Shown: piece by piece, positions 55,057 to 64,000 of the stretch
Layout of the letters: every line of letters starts with the position of its first letter
Position numbering within the stretch: position 1 is the first letter of the stretch
Notes under the pieces: model-generated
The model's database searches: none
Told to the model about the DNA's origin: nothing
Seen by the model: the letters and a program-made list of their open reading frames with translations, nothing else
Translations under genes and position numbers: made by a program
NCBI GenBank assembly: GCA_949987565.1
Contig: OX465120.1
Span: 3,228,642-3,292,641, forward strand
Length of the DNA: 64,000 bases
Source: Luidia sarsii
Lineage: Eukaryota; Echinodermata; Asteroidea; Paxillosida; Luidiidae
Direction: 5' to 3'

Positions 55057-55409
55057 TCAGTACTCCGTGGGCGACTCCAGGGACATGGGGGAGGAGACCT
55101 GCCCCAGGGCGTAGGCGCCCTCCACCATGGACAGGGCCTGGGGCGGCGAGAGCGGTCCCACGTTGGGCGCCCGCACCATGTGCTCGCCGTCCCGCGTGTA
55201 GAAGACGTGCCGCACCTCCTGGCGCTTGGCCCGCATCAGCGCCTTGTACTCGCCGATCTTGAGCTTCTTGCCATCGATGATGCAGGTGCGCTTGGGCCGG
55301 GGCTTGTACTTGTAGTCGGGGTACTTCTCCAGGTGGGCCTTGCTCAGACGGGCCTGCTCCTCGTAGTAGGGCTGCTTCTCCGCATTGGACATGGTCTTCC
55401 ACTTGGACC
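55057..55409 (-). CDS. SoxD: SoxD transcription factor, last coding exon (second part of HMG box and C-terminus)
   Basis: Nuclear HMG-box factor of the Sox5/6/13 group. The minus-strand acceptor ACAACACCCAG (55410) is phase 1; two bases complete the Gly codon of the previous exon. It encodes [40 protein letters not shown] (the DNA-binding box, helix 2 end, helix 3 and basic tail), then [20 protein letters not shown], a block diagnostic for SoxD proteins. A tail with [18 protein letters not shown] ends SPTEY and TGA (55057-55059). The post-HMG tail is about 75 residues, shorter than vertebrate Sox5/6 tails and without their acidic stretch. SoxD proteins lack a strong transactivation domain and act by bending DNA and recruiting partners. 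Confidence 0.96.
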
Positions 55410-55439
55410 CTGGGTGTTGTTGTTTTTTTATTTCGAGGG

Positions 55440-55990
55440 AGACAGCGAGAGGAACAGGGAAGGAGGGGGAGAGAGAGAGCCAGAGAGACAGAAAAAGAGA
55501 GGGGGACAGGGAGAGAGGGAGAGAGAGAGGAACAGGGAGAGAGAGGGAAAGAGAGAGAGGGAACAGGGAGGGAGAGAGAGAAAGGGAGGGATGGAGAGGG
55601 AGAGGAAGGGAAGAGAGAGAAAGAGAGGAACAGGGAAAGAGAGAGAGAGAACAGGGAGGGAGGGAGAGGGAGAGGAAGGGAAGAGAGAAAGAGAGGAACA
55701 GGGAGAGAGAGGGGGGAAAGAGAGAGAGAACAGGGAGAGGGAGGGAGAGGGAGAGAAAGGGAAGAGAGAGAAAGAGAGGTACAGGGAGGGAGGGAGGGAG
55801 AGAGAGAACAGGGAGGGGGAGAGAGGGATGGAGACAGAGAGGAAAGGAGACACAGAGAGGAAAAGCGAGGGGGAGAGGGAGAGAGAGGAACAGGGGAAGG
55901 GACAGAGTAGGAGGGACAGAGAGAAAGAGAGGAGGAAACAGAAGGAGTGACAGAGGGCAGAGGTAGAGTGGGGAGAGGGAGAGAGATAAA
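55440..55990. repeat. (GA)n-rich purine array in SoxD intron
   Basis: About 550 bp of GAGAGAGGGA, AACAGGGA and GAAAGAGA units, pyrimidine-rich in the SoxD pre-mRNA, directly upstream of the last-exon acceptor. Confidence 0.95.
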
Positions 55991-56009
55991 GTACACATGT
56001 ACGTCAAAT

Positions 56010-56060
56010 CTGAGGCCTCGGTTCCAAGTCCTGGTCCAGACTTATCCTATTTGGTATTTT
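56010..56060 (+). mobile_element. SINE 3' fragment (B box)
   Basis: GAGGCCTCGGTTCCAAGTCC and TGGTCCAGACTT match the B-box part of the SINE at 23.5, 25.7 and 57.1 kb. It lies directly after a GA repeat. Confidence 0.5.
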
Positions 56061-56106
56061 AACACACAGATGATTTTCCTTGATGGGGGCCTGATGCAAA
56101 GGAGCT

Positions 56107-56432
56107 TTGGCGGAAGGGAGAGGATGGAGAGGTGGAGAGGGAGCGAGGGAGGGGGAGGGAGGAGGGAGGAAGGAGGGAGGGAGGGAGGGAGGGGGGAGGA
56201 GAGGATGGAGAGGTGGAGAGGGAGGGAGAGGGAGGGAGGGGGAGGGAGGGGGAGGGAGGAAGGAGGGAGGGCGGGAGGGAGGGAGGGAGGGAGGGAGAGG
56301 GAGGGAGGGGGAAGGAGAGGATAGAGAGGTGGAGAGGGAGGGAGGGAGGGGAGGGAGAGGGAGGAAGGAGGGAGGGTGGGAGGGCGGGAGGGAGGGAGGG
56401 AGGGAGGAAGGAGAGGTGGAGAGGGAGGGAAG
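56107..56432. repeat. (GGGA)n array
   Basis: GGGAGGGA, GGAAGGA and GAGAGGTGGA units in three blocks of about 90-100 bp. Non-coding. Confidence 0.95.
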
Positions 56433-56660
56433 GCTCTTTGTAGCCTACTGCTCTCCAGCAAGTTTCCTATCTTGTAATCACTCCACCCTTGTCTATCTTG
56501 AGCTCTTTCTCCCATCCATTGATACGCCTCTCTCCCGTTGATGCTATCTACATCTAGCCTGAGTTTTCGCTTCCTGCCTTCCCCCCTCTTGGCCTGTCCC
56601 CCCCCTCCCCCCTCCCTCCCTCCTTCCAGTGGTACGATCGAGGCGGAGAGGTCTACTCAC

Positions 56661-56822
56661 CTAGAATCTTGCTGATGTTGGAGTTGTGCATGTCCGGATG
56701 CCTGGCCAGGATCTTGCGACGTTCCTCCTTGGCCCAGACCATGAAGGCGTTCATCGGCCGCTTGATGTGCGGCCTGTTGGCCTCCAGCTTCCTGGTGTCG
56801 CGGTACATGCGCGCAATCGTCG
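56661..56822 (-). CDS. SoxD: SoxD exon encoding the first part of the HMG box
   Basis: 162-bp exon, phase 1 at both ends: acceptor after a T-rich tract (GCCCGATAG, 56823) and donor GTGAGT (56655-56660). It encodes [20 protein letters not shown], then [20 protein letters not shown] and [17 protein letters not shown]-box N-terminal strand, helix 1 and the start of helix 2. The core RPMNAFMVW is invariant in Sox proteins, and [14 protein letters not shown] ([13 protein letters not shown] in Sox5/6) points to group D. An intron interrupts the box after SKILG. Ser at the upstream junction is built from t (57711) plus cg, confirming the join with the 57.7-kb exon. Confidence 0.96.
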
Positions 56823-56929
56823 CTATCGGGCAAAAAGGAAAAAGAAAAAGAAAAATAGAAAAGAAAGATAAGAGATACATCAATACCAGTTATACCACAC
56901 CACAGTTATTGTTGCTTCTGTTGTAGCTC

Positions 56930-57108
<179 letters not shown>

Positions 57109-57111
57109 AAT

Positions 57112-57200
57112 GCATGGGCCAATTGACAGCTGAGCTACAGGCCCTGGTTCAAATCCTGGTCCAGTCAAATTTCCTTGGCAGTATTCGTATCAAAGTCAAG
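57112..57200 (+). mobile_element. tRNA-derived SINE fragment
   Basis: GACAGCTGAGCTACAGGCCC, TGGTTCAAATCCTGGTCCAG, TCAAATTTCCTTGGCAG: a compressed A-box region, an intact B box and the same tail as the 25.7-kb SINE. Confidence 0.65.
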
Positions 57201-57366
57201 AGAACACACAGCTGTGGTATTTGCTAGCAGGGATCAGCATCCAGCAGTGGCCCTGCGGCGCCCTCGTGTGGCGAGCAGCAACTAACTGCCCGGCGGGCAT
57301 CTCTCCAGTTTACAGTGACAGTGAACACCGCCCTCTATGACAAAGGGTACAGTTGCTCATCATCCT

Positions 57367-57590
57367 GGGCCCTTTTCCAAAACCCGGCTTAGGCTCAGGC
57401 TCGGGCTTTGTCTCTGGTTCTTTCATCCATTTCAAATACAAGGCATGAAAACAGGAAGCCTTTGGCATCATTTTTGAGTGTTTTACTGCGTTTGGAAAAA
57501 GGAATCCAAAGCTTCAACTTCAACAAAGAACTCCAACCCGTGTTTTCAGCTTTTGGATAACAGAGACGAAGCCGGAGCCGAAGCCTAAGC
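57367..57590 (+). mobile_element. GGCCCTTTTCC foldback element, copy 2
   Basis: Left GGGCCCTTTTCCAAAACCCG, right arm CAGAGACGAAGCCGGAGCCG truncated before GGAAAAGGGCCC and followed by TAAGCTTGACC repeats. The interior matches the 47.65-kb copy. Confidence 0.75.
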
Positions 57591-57700
57591 TTGACCCTTA
57601 TGCTTGACCACTACTAAGACCAGTTGACCACTAAGCTTGTCCACTATGCTTGACCTCTACGCCTGACCTCTACGCCTGACCTCTACACCTGACCGCTGCA
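57590..57700. repeat. Short GCTTGACCACTA / CTCTACGCCTGAC repeat
   Basis: About 110 bp of imperfect 13-14 bp units next to the SoxD donor at 57705. Confidence 0.75.
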
Positions 57701-57710
57701 TGCTACTCAC

Positions 57711-57813
57711 AGTTATCCACTTGGACGTCCATCTTGGGCCGGCCGTCCTCATCTGTCAGATCGATGACGATGGACTTCTTCATGCTCTGCAACATATGCA
57801 AAGGGTAGGCGGT
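57711..57813 (-). CDS. SoxD: SoxD exon upstream of the HMG box
   Basis: 103-bp exon found by splice grammar: minus-strand acceptor CATCTTTTCAG (57814, phase 0) and donor CT|GTGAGT (57705-57711, phase 1). It encodes TAYPLHMLQSMKKSIVIDLT and DEDGRPKMDVQVDN, ending with the first base of the Ser codon completed in the HMG exon. The region lies just N-terminal to the DNA-binding box, where SoxD proteins have a poorly conserved acidic linker. MKKSIVIDLTDED resembles a SUMO-interacting or acidic patch (hydrophobic core V-I-D-L followed by acidic residues); that role is inference. An alternative acceptor, TATGTTGCAG (about 57788), would remove nine residues in frame. Confidence 0.85.
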
Positions 57814-58149
57814 CTGAAAAGATGGTAGCGTTGTTTGGTTGTCGGTTGTTGGTTTTTGGTTTTTGTTTATCAACAGGAAGAAAGAGAGAGAGAGAGGGAG
57901 GGAGAGAGAGAGAAAATAAGGACAAATACTAAACGGGAATGGGGGAAATAGACAACAATCTCAAACACTTGACGTGACGGACATATTATATAAATAAGGT
58001 TTGCTACATACACCTATATAAGTAAGGTGTCGCGTTAAGATAAAGGCGTGGGTCTGAGAAAAGCAGGTGAGTTTTCACCCATCTTCCTCTTCTCAGACTT
58101 GTAACTCTTCTTCCCGCACTTGCACTCACAGTAGGCACTTGATCTCAGA

Positions 58150-58545
58150 GACAAGTGCTTGTTCCCATACTCATACCCATACTCATACTCATACTTGTAC
58201 CAGTAACGTATGTGTACTCAAGTTCAAGTACATGTTCTCATACCCATACTCGTACTCATACTCATGGCCTAGTATTTGCTCTTGTACCGTTACCATATGT
58301 GTACTCAAGTTCAAGTACATGTTCTCATACCCAAACTCATACTCATGGCCTAGTATTTGCTCTTGTACCGTTACCATATGTGTACTCAAGTTCAAGTACA
58401 TGTTCTCATACCCATACTCGTACTCATACTCATGGCCTAGTATTTGCTCTTGTACCGTTACCATATGTGTACTCAAGTTCAAGTACATGTTCTCATACCC
58501 ATACTCGTACTCATACTCATGGCCTAGTATTTGCTGTTGTATCTG
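58150..58545. repeat. About 90-bp tandem repeat (four units)
   Basis: Units contain CATGGCCTAGTATTTGCTC, TTGTACCGTTACCATATGTG and TACTCAAGTTCAAGTACATG, with ACCCATACTCGTACTCATA. One unit is shortened by 6 bp. In a SoxD intron. Confidence 0.93.
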
Positions 58546-58739
58546 TACTCAAGTTCAAGAACATGGACCGATACTCATGGCTAAGTACTTGTTCTCCAGA
58601 ACCAGTAAATGGACATGTACTTGTTCTCAAACTCATACTCATACTAATGGCCAAGTATCTGTTCTTGTATGTGTCGCAGGTCGTAAGGTCAAGAACATGT
58701 ACTGATTGCATGCAAGTACATGTATACTCTGGTCAAAGT

Positions 58740-59085
58740 CCTTAATTTTATATTTGTAATCATAGCCAATTGCTTGATTTATATTTGTACTCATTGCCAA
58801 GTACTTGGCCTTATATTTGAACTCATAGTAAGTACATGATCTTATATTTGAACTCATAGTAAGTACATGATCTTATATTTGAACTCATAGTAAGTACATG
58901 ACCTTATATTTGAACTCATAGTAAGTACATGACCTTATATTTGAACTCATAGTAAGTACATGATCTTATATTTGAACTCATAGTAAGTACATGACCTTAT
59001 ATTTGAACTCATAGTAAGTACATGACCTTATATTTGTACTTATAGCCAAGTACTTGACCTTATATTTGTACTTAATCTTACTGTA
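58740..59085. repeat. 31-bp tandem repeat (about nine units)
   Basis: Units of AAGTACATGA(T/C)CTTATAT plus TTGAACTCATAGT. They share TACATG and ACTCATA words with the array at 58.15 kb, suggesting common origin. Confidence 0.92.
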
Positions 59086-59119
59086 TTCATCATGACCAAA
59101 TACTTGATCTACCAGAAAG

Positions 59120-59546
59120 GAAAACAGAGACAGAGCGTGAGGGAGGGAGTGTGAGGGAGGGAGGGAGGGAGGGGGGGGATGGACAGAGAGGTGGAGGTAA
59201 AGGTGGTCGGTAGGGGAGGGGGTGGTCGGTAGGGTAGGGGGGGTCGGTCTTCTCAGCGCGCTCCCGAGGAACTGGCAGTGGAAATGCCAAATTGCGTCAA
59301 ATTACCTCGCGTGCAAACCTCGCGGAAGACGGGGGCCCCGTGGAAGGAAAGTAGGAAGTGCTGCTTTAATCGGGACCAGAGTTGAGTGTTCCCTGCCAGT
59401 GCAGTCAACGAACACGACTCTTCCTCCCAACGGACCCCAGCGACCACGAAGAAAAAAAAAAGAAAAAAAAACCTCGAGAATTTCCCATCTTGTCCAAGCT
59501 GTGTCACGTACAAATAACTTAACTGGATCCAGTTTTCAAAGTCTCT

Positions 59547-59581
<35 letters not shown>

Positions 59582-60270
59582 TCCGCGTGTGCTAGTGTTT
59601 CTCTATGCTCGCTAATCCTATGTCTAACGAAGTTAAGGACAAGCATAACTGGGTACGGTCGCGTCGCGCACTTTTTTCTTTTTTGGGGGGGGAGGGGGAG
59701 GGGAAAGAAAAAAGTGCAGGGGCTGGCTTTTTTGAAAAGGGGGGGGGGAAGGGAAGGATTGGAAGAAGGGGGTAGTTTACAGCGTGTCTGTTGGGAATAG
59801 TCGCAGCCACGGTGGCGCTGTTTTGTGGAAGGATTTTTTTCGGTCCTTTTTTTGAATCGGCGGCGGGGGGGGGGGGGGGGGGAGAGAGGGGGGTTAGAGG
59901 GAGTTTGGGAATGGGACAAGGGAGACGGAGAAGAGGGGGAGGAAGGGAAGAGGTTTTGATGGAAACAGATTGATGCCCAGTTTGAATTTCATGTTGCCGT
60001 TTGCGCGTCCATATAAGGAGTGTGAATGATGGCCGTGAAAATAGAGGGGGGGTGGAGAGAGAGAGAGGGGGGGGGGGGGTTTAGAAAGGGGTGCTGGGGA
60101 AAGGTTCAAGGGGGAGTCAATTTTTTTCGGGGGGGGGGGGTGCGGGGAGAAGGGATCGTGGTTTGCTCAAGTTGTGACGGAGAGGCCCACAGGGACTTTT
60201 GTGAAGATTGCAAGAGGGATAGCGTGGAGGCACTTTTACAGGTCAGCTCAAAGCACCAATCATTCATAAT
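59120..60270. other. SoxD intron, G-run-rich stretch
   Basis: Contains several G homopolymers (59690, 59740, 59865, 60065, 60130), a T run of about 31 (59549-59579) and no recognised exon. No frame here has splice support. Confidence 0.4.
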
Positions 60271-60279
60271 TTCCCCCCT

Positions 60280-60725
60280 CCTCTTTCTCTCCACTCTCTC
60301 TCTCTCCCCCCTCTCTCTCTCTCTCAGTCTCACTCACTCTCTCTCTCTCTCTCCTGCCTTCCTCTCTCTCCCTCCCTTTCTCTCTTCTCTCTGTCTCTCT
60401 TCTCTTTGTCTCTCTCTCTCTTCCCCTCTCTATTTCTCTATTTATATTTCTCTCTTTCTATCTTTCTGTTTCTCTCTCTCTCTTTTTTCTCTCTCTCTCT
60501 TTCTCTGTCTTTCTTCACCCTCTATCTCTCCATCCCATGCCTTCATCTCCCTCCCTCTCTTTCTTCTCTCTCTCTCACTCTCTCTCTCCCTCTCTCTTTC
60601 TACCTCTCTCAATCTACAGTGCATGCCTCCCCCTGCCCTTCCTCTCCCTCCCTCCCTCCCTCCCTCTCTCTTCTCTGCCTCTGTCTCTGTATCTGTCCCT
60701 CACCCTCCCGCTCTCCCTCTCTAAA
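60280..60725. repeat. (CT)n-rich array
   Basis: CTCTCTCTC with CCCTCC and TTTCTC variants; Ser/Leu/Pro and Arg/Glu frames are artefacts. Confidence 0.96.
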
Positions 60726-60759
60726 ATCCTTAAGACCCAAGCTCCTTTCAATTCCCCCC

Positions 60760-60790
<31 letters not shown>

Positions 60791-61129
60791 ATCAATAAAA
60801 ATGATGAAAATGATGTACTCAGAGAGACAAAAATCAGAAGTGACTTGATGGATTGGCCTGTCGAATGAGCCGTCAGATTCTAAACAACCTCTTAAGTCGA
60901 TTTTTCCCGTCCTTGAGATTCGGCCGCTTGGCAACATGTGCAGAGGTCGGGCAGACGGGTAAAGCCGCCAATATCGCTCCACTTTTACGTAAACCCTGTT
61001 TCCGGGGGAACAAATCCAATGGGGATTTTTTTTTCTCCACATCGACACTACCTCCTGCCTGTCTGTTCAGACAAGATGATTCAGATTGTAACCAACCCTC
61101 AACCCAACAGCAAGAAATCTCAACTTTTT

Positions 61130-61174
61130 TCACTCTCTATCTCTCTATCCCTCTCTATCTCTCTCTCTCTCTCT

Positions 61175-61211
<37 letters not shown>

Positions 61212-61650
61212 TCTCTCTTTCTCTCTCTCTTTTTCCCTCTCTCTTTCTCTCTCTTTCCCCCCCCCCACTCTCTCTCTCTCTTTCTCTCTCTTTTTCCCTC
61301 TCTCTCCCTCTCTCTCTCTCTTTCCCTCTCCCCTCTTTTACCCCTCACCCTTTCCCTCTCTCTCTCACCTCTTCCTTTTTCTCTCTCCCCTCCCTCCTCT
61401 CCTCTCCCTCCCTCTCACCCCTCTATCTCTCTCTCCTGGCCCTTCTCTCTCCTTCTCTAGCCTTATCTATCCCTCTCTCCCTCTATTTTCCCTGTCCATC
61501 TCTCCTTCTCCCTCACCCTCTCCCTCTCTAACATCCATTTCCCTCTCTCTCTCCTTCACCCCTGTCTCTCTCTCTCTCCTTCCCCCTCTCCCCCTCTCAC
61601 TGTCCCTCGTCCCTTTTCCTCCCCCTCTTCCCCTCCCCCTCCCTCTCTCT
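61130..61650. repeat. (CT)n-rich array, second
   Basis: Same composition as the 60.3-kb array, 400 bp away; the two may be parts of one expanded tract split by an insertion (60730-61130). Confidence 0.95.
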
Positions 61651-62157
61651 ACATCGAGTGAAGGAAGACAGATCTCTAATTGGTAGACAGTCTTTAATTA
61701 AAAGATTATTGCACTGCGGGGGATTATGCTCCCCAGTCCGCCAGAATCGGAGCGAAACGGAGCCAAATTTGCAGCTCGTAAATCACCGCAATCGCTGCTT
61801 AAGTCATCTTCATGCAATCTTTAAGCCACTTCCAAAATCCAATGCAATAACGCATTTATTCCGCAGCATTAAAATAAATTTAAAAAAATTTAAAATAACT
61901 GTTGGGCAGAATAAAACTTGTATTCCACTCGTCAGTTCTTTGCATGAAACAATAGTGAAGTTTGGATTGTCAAAGTGATCCTTTGTTTTATGAGTTTTTT
62001 TGCAGGTTTTTAATTTTTTTTATTATTTTTAGCAGCTCTATGAAATTGGGTCGGGGGGGGGGGGGGAATTGAGCAGCTCCTGTTGGTGAGTAGGGGCAGA
62101 TGGGGAGAGGGGAGGAGGAGGCAAGACTTGAAGGTTTGCACGGTGGAAAAACTTAGT

Positions 62158-62313
62158 GGAAGGTTTGCGGTGACACCATGTATATCTCTTCTCTTTCCAG
62201 AAGTCTCCTGACGAGTAGACACTACCCGAAACGTTGAGTTACCGGCTCTTTTCAGAGCCATACTTCTCGAAAGAGAAGAGATATACAAGTACATGGTGTC
62301 ACCGCAAACCTTT
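62158..62313 (+). mobile_element. Inverted pair of LINE-type 3' ends (TTTTCAGAGCC family)
   Basis: Left GGTTTGCGGTGACACCATGT and right CATGGTGTCACCGCAAACC are inverse. Between them lie CCCGAAACGTTGAGTTACCG, GGCTCTTTTCAGAGCC and TTCTCGAAAGAGAAG. Architecture as at 7.16 kb. Confidence 0.7.
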
Positions 62314-63133
62314 CACTATTAGGGAGGAGGAGGAGGAGGAAGAGGAGAACAGGGAGGCGGTGCAAGGGGGCACACATGCGTGGAGCTGGGAGGTTGTGAG
62401 CTTCCTCAGAAAGTGCAAGGGAGCATATCCCTCACCCCCCGCCCCTAAAAAAAAAAATCCATCAACCCTCCCCCTATTCACAACCCCTCATCCCCCCTCT
62501 GTCTGTCTGTCTGTCTCTCTCTCTTTCTCTCTAGAACATCTGGGATGAGTTGTGGGATAGAGAACACCGCTTGATGACTGCTGTTTAGCGGAACGAGGAA
62601 CATTCCCGGTTTGGTTCCTGTAGACTGCCTTTAGAGACTGCTTTTATAAGTCTATGCTTGGGGCGACAAGAGAGAGAGAGAGAGAGAGAGTAGGGCAGGG
62701 ACCTGGTTCACTGGTCCAGTGCCCAGTGGTCTACCAGTACTTTGGTTCATGGAGTCTGCCAGACCAATGCCTGAATGACTGGACTGGGTCCACTGGTCCA
62801 GTGCCCATTGGTCTAAGTTTGGTTCATGGAGTCTGCCAGACCAGTGCCTATAAGTTTGGACCAGCAAAATTAATGATCATGCAAACAATTGGTCATTTCT
62901 GCTTCCAGCAGAAGTGACGCCACTTTTGTTTTGCTTTTTTCTCACCCGCAGACTTGGTTTGTTTCTTCTTCTTCTTGCCGCAATGTTCCATGGCAAATAC
63001 ACACATCAACAAATCAAACTGTTGACCAGTTTGGGACTGGACAGGGGAGGGACACACGGACATGGTGATCAAGAGGACACCGTCCCAGCGTCACATGATG
63101 CTTTCGGAGACGGGGGGGGAGGGGTCAACGTAC

Positions 63134-63324
63134 CGGTTCGTCACCGTTCTCGCTGGTGCTGGCATTGGAGCTGCTGTCGCCCCCGTGGTCCCCATTGTAC
63201 ATGGCCATGGTCCGGGAGGGAAGCTGATTGGTCAGTGCCTCGAGGGCAATCTTCTCTTTGTCCGTTGCCATGGGTAGGTCGCTGGCCGCGGCCAGTGCGG
63301 CTGCCTCGGTGAGGGCGATGGACA
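63134..63324 (-). CDS. SoxD: SoxD exon (linker between coiled coil and HMG region)
   Basis: 191-bp exon: minus-strand acceptor TTTTTCTATGTAG (63325, phase 1) and donor CCG|GTACGT (63128-63134, phase 0), matching the phase-0 start of the 57.8-kb exon. It encodes SIALTEAAALAAASDLPMAT, DKEKIALEALTNQLPSRTMA and MYNGDHGGDSSSNASTSENG, then DEP. There is an Ala-rich helical part and an acidic Ser/Asn-rich linker. It is the leftmost SoxD coding exon seen; earlier exons with the leucine zipper and Q-rich box should lie beyond 64000. Identity rests on phase and position; no conserved SoxD motif is visible in this exon. Confidence 0.75.
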
Positions 63325-64000
63325 CTACATAGAAAAAAAAAACAAGCACCAACTTAATAATGCATACGTGTGTATGTACTTTTTTGTAAGCTATTCCATC
63401 ATGAAGCTAAAAAGCTATTGTTTTTGTTGTGATTTTGTTTTCTTTAATTTCTTCTTCTTTCTTCTTCTTCTTCTTCTTCTTGTCACCAAAATCCCACAAT
63501 TATTTTTATTTTTTTATGTTTATGCAAATTCACCCCAAAACAAGGCTATAAAACCATTCAAGGTTAAGGGCTAAGGAAAGAAGGAGATAGAGAGGGACTC
63601 AGGAAGGCTGGAGATAGGAATTACCATTTCTCTTAAAAAGGGCAAGATCGTATAGGCAGGAGGAAAACTTGAACCAGGAAGGGAATTCCAGAGATACATT
63701 GTAGGCTGTCTGAGGGAAGAAGCTGTACTATTGACTATGTAGGACTAAAAACAACAACAACAACAAAACAAATGACAAACAATTACAAAGAAACCCCAAC
63801 TGGTGTTTTTCCACTTTCGGATAAACAGCTCTCTCAGGGCAAAGGTCGGAGCTGAAGTCTCGACTGGACTTTGACGAAAGGTCAAGGTCATCTTAGGGCT
63901 GGCTGGCCAGTGACCCATCCTCCGTCTCCAAACCCGGACACCGACAATCCCCCTCAGCTTCCGATAAACCTCGGCAAACACAGCCGTCCGACGCTACGTC
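63325..64000. other. SoxD intron or upstream sequence, nothing recognised
   Basis: Holds TTC triplets at 63450-63480 and a segment (about 63790-63860, CCAACTGGTG..TTTCGGATAAACAG) loosely similar to the interior of the foldback element at 57.5 kb. No further exon with an acceptable acceptor/donor pair was identified. Confidence 0.4.

Noticed and set aside
60853..61686. 277-codon Ser/Leu/Pro frame in the SoxD intron
   Set aside because: The bulk is (CT)n array; the unique first part shows no domain or splice support.
63745..63981. Additional SoxD exon on the minus strand
   Set aside because: The frame (ending in a poly-Cys run over CAA repeats) has no acceptor/donor pair in phase with the 63324 exon and loosely resembles the foldback-repeat interior.

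Overview
The window is nuclear DNA from a repeat-rich invertebrate animal. Evidence: split genes with GT-AG introns, a Shaw-type potassium channel and a SoxD transcription factor, vertebrate-type TTAGGG telomeric units, tRNA-derived SINE pieces, and dense non-autonomous DNA transposons and LINE 3' ends. SoxD tail and transposon content would suit an invertebrate deuterostome, but a lophotrochozoan cannot be excluded from sequence alone.

Two protein-coding genes are supported, both on the minus strand. (1) A Shaw/Kv3-type voltage-gated K+ channel spans about 5.2-41.9 kb: exon 1 (40969-41892; N-terminus and T1 domain), exon 2 (14881-15796; S1-S6 and pore), a symmetric exon 3 (8807-9115; C-terminal linker) and a short predicted last exon (5202-5290). 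All junctions are GT-AG and phase-compatible, giving a 745-residue protein. Intron 1 is 25 kb and almost entirely repeats. (2) The 3' half of a SoxD (Sox5/6/13-type) gene lies at 55.06-63.32 kb in four phase-matched exons; the HMG box is split between 56661-56822 and 55057-55409. Its leucine-zipper N-terminus lies beyond the right edge. The two proteins have no functional link; they are simply head-to-tail neighbours.

The rest is repeat landscape. Ten copies of one short inverted-repeat element (ends GTGACCCGGCACAG) sit between 4-bp A/T-only target duplications. Other families are a TTAA-flanked element (five copies), a TTA-flanked Harbinger-like MITE (three), a CACTA-ended element and a 9-bp-TSD foldback element. 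Several are nested, so empty sites can be read from paralogous copies in the same window. At least eleven 3' ends of retroelements with a (TTC)n tail occur, seven of them head-to-tail at 34.8-37.8 kb. Large tandem arrays occur at 3.9-4.5, 9.2-9.8, 11.9-12.5, 13.2-14.5, 16.1-17.4, 23.6-24.6, 27.4-28.2, 29.4-30.3, 39.3-39.8, 40.1-40.9, 54.7-55.0, 55.4-56.4, 58.2-59.1 and 60.3-61.6 kb. A TTAGGG-type array abuts a 200-N assembly gap at 10.6-11.1 kb.
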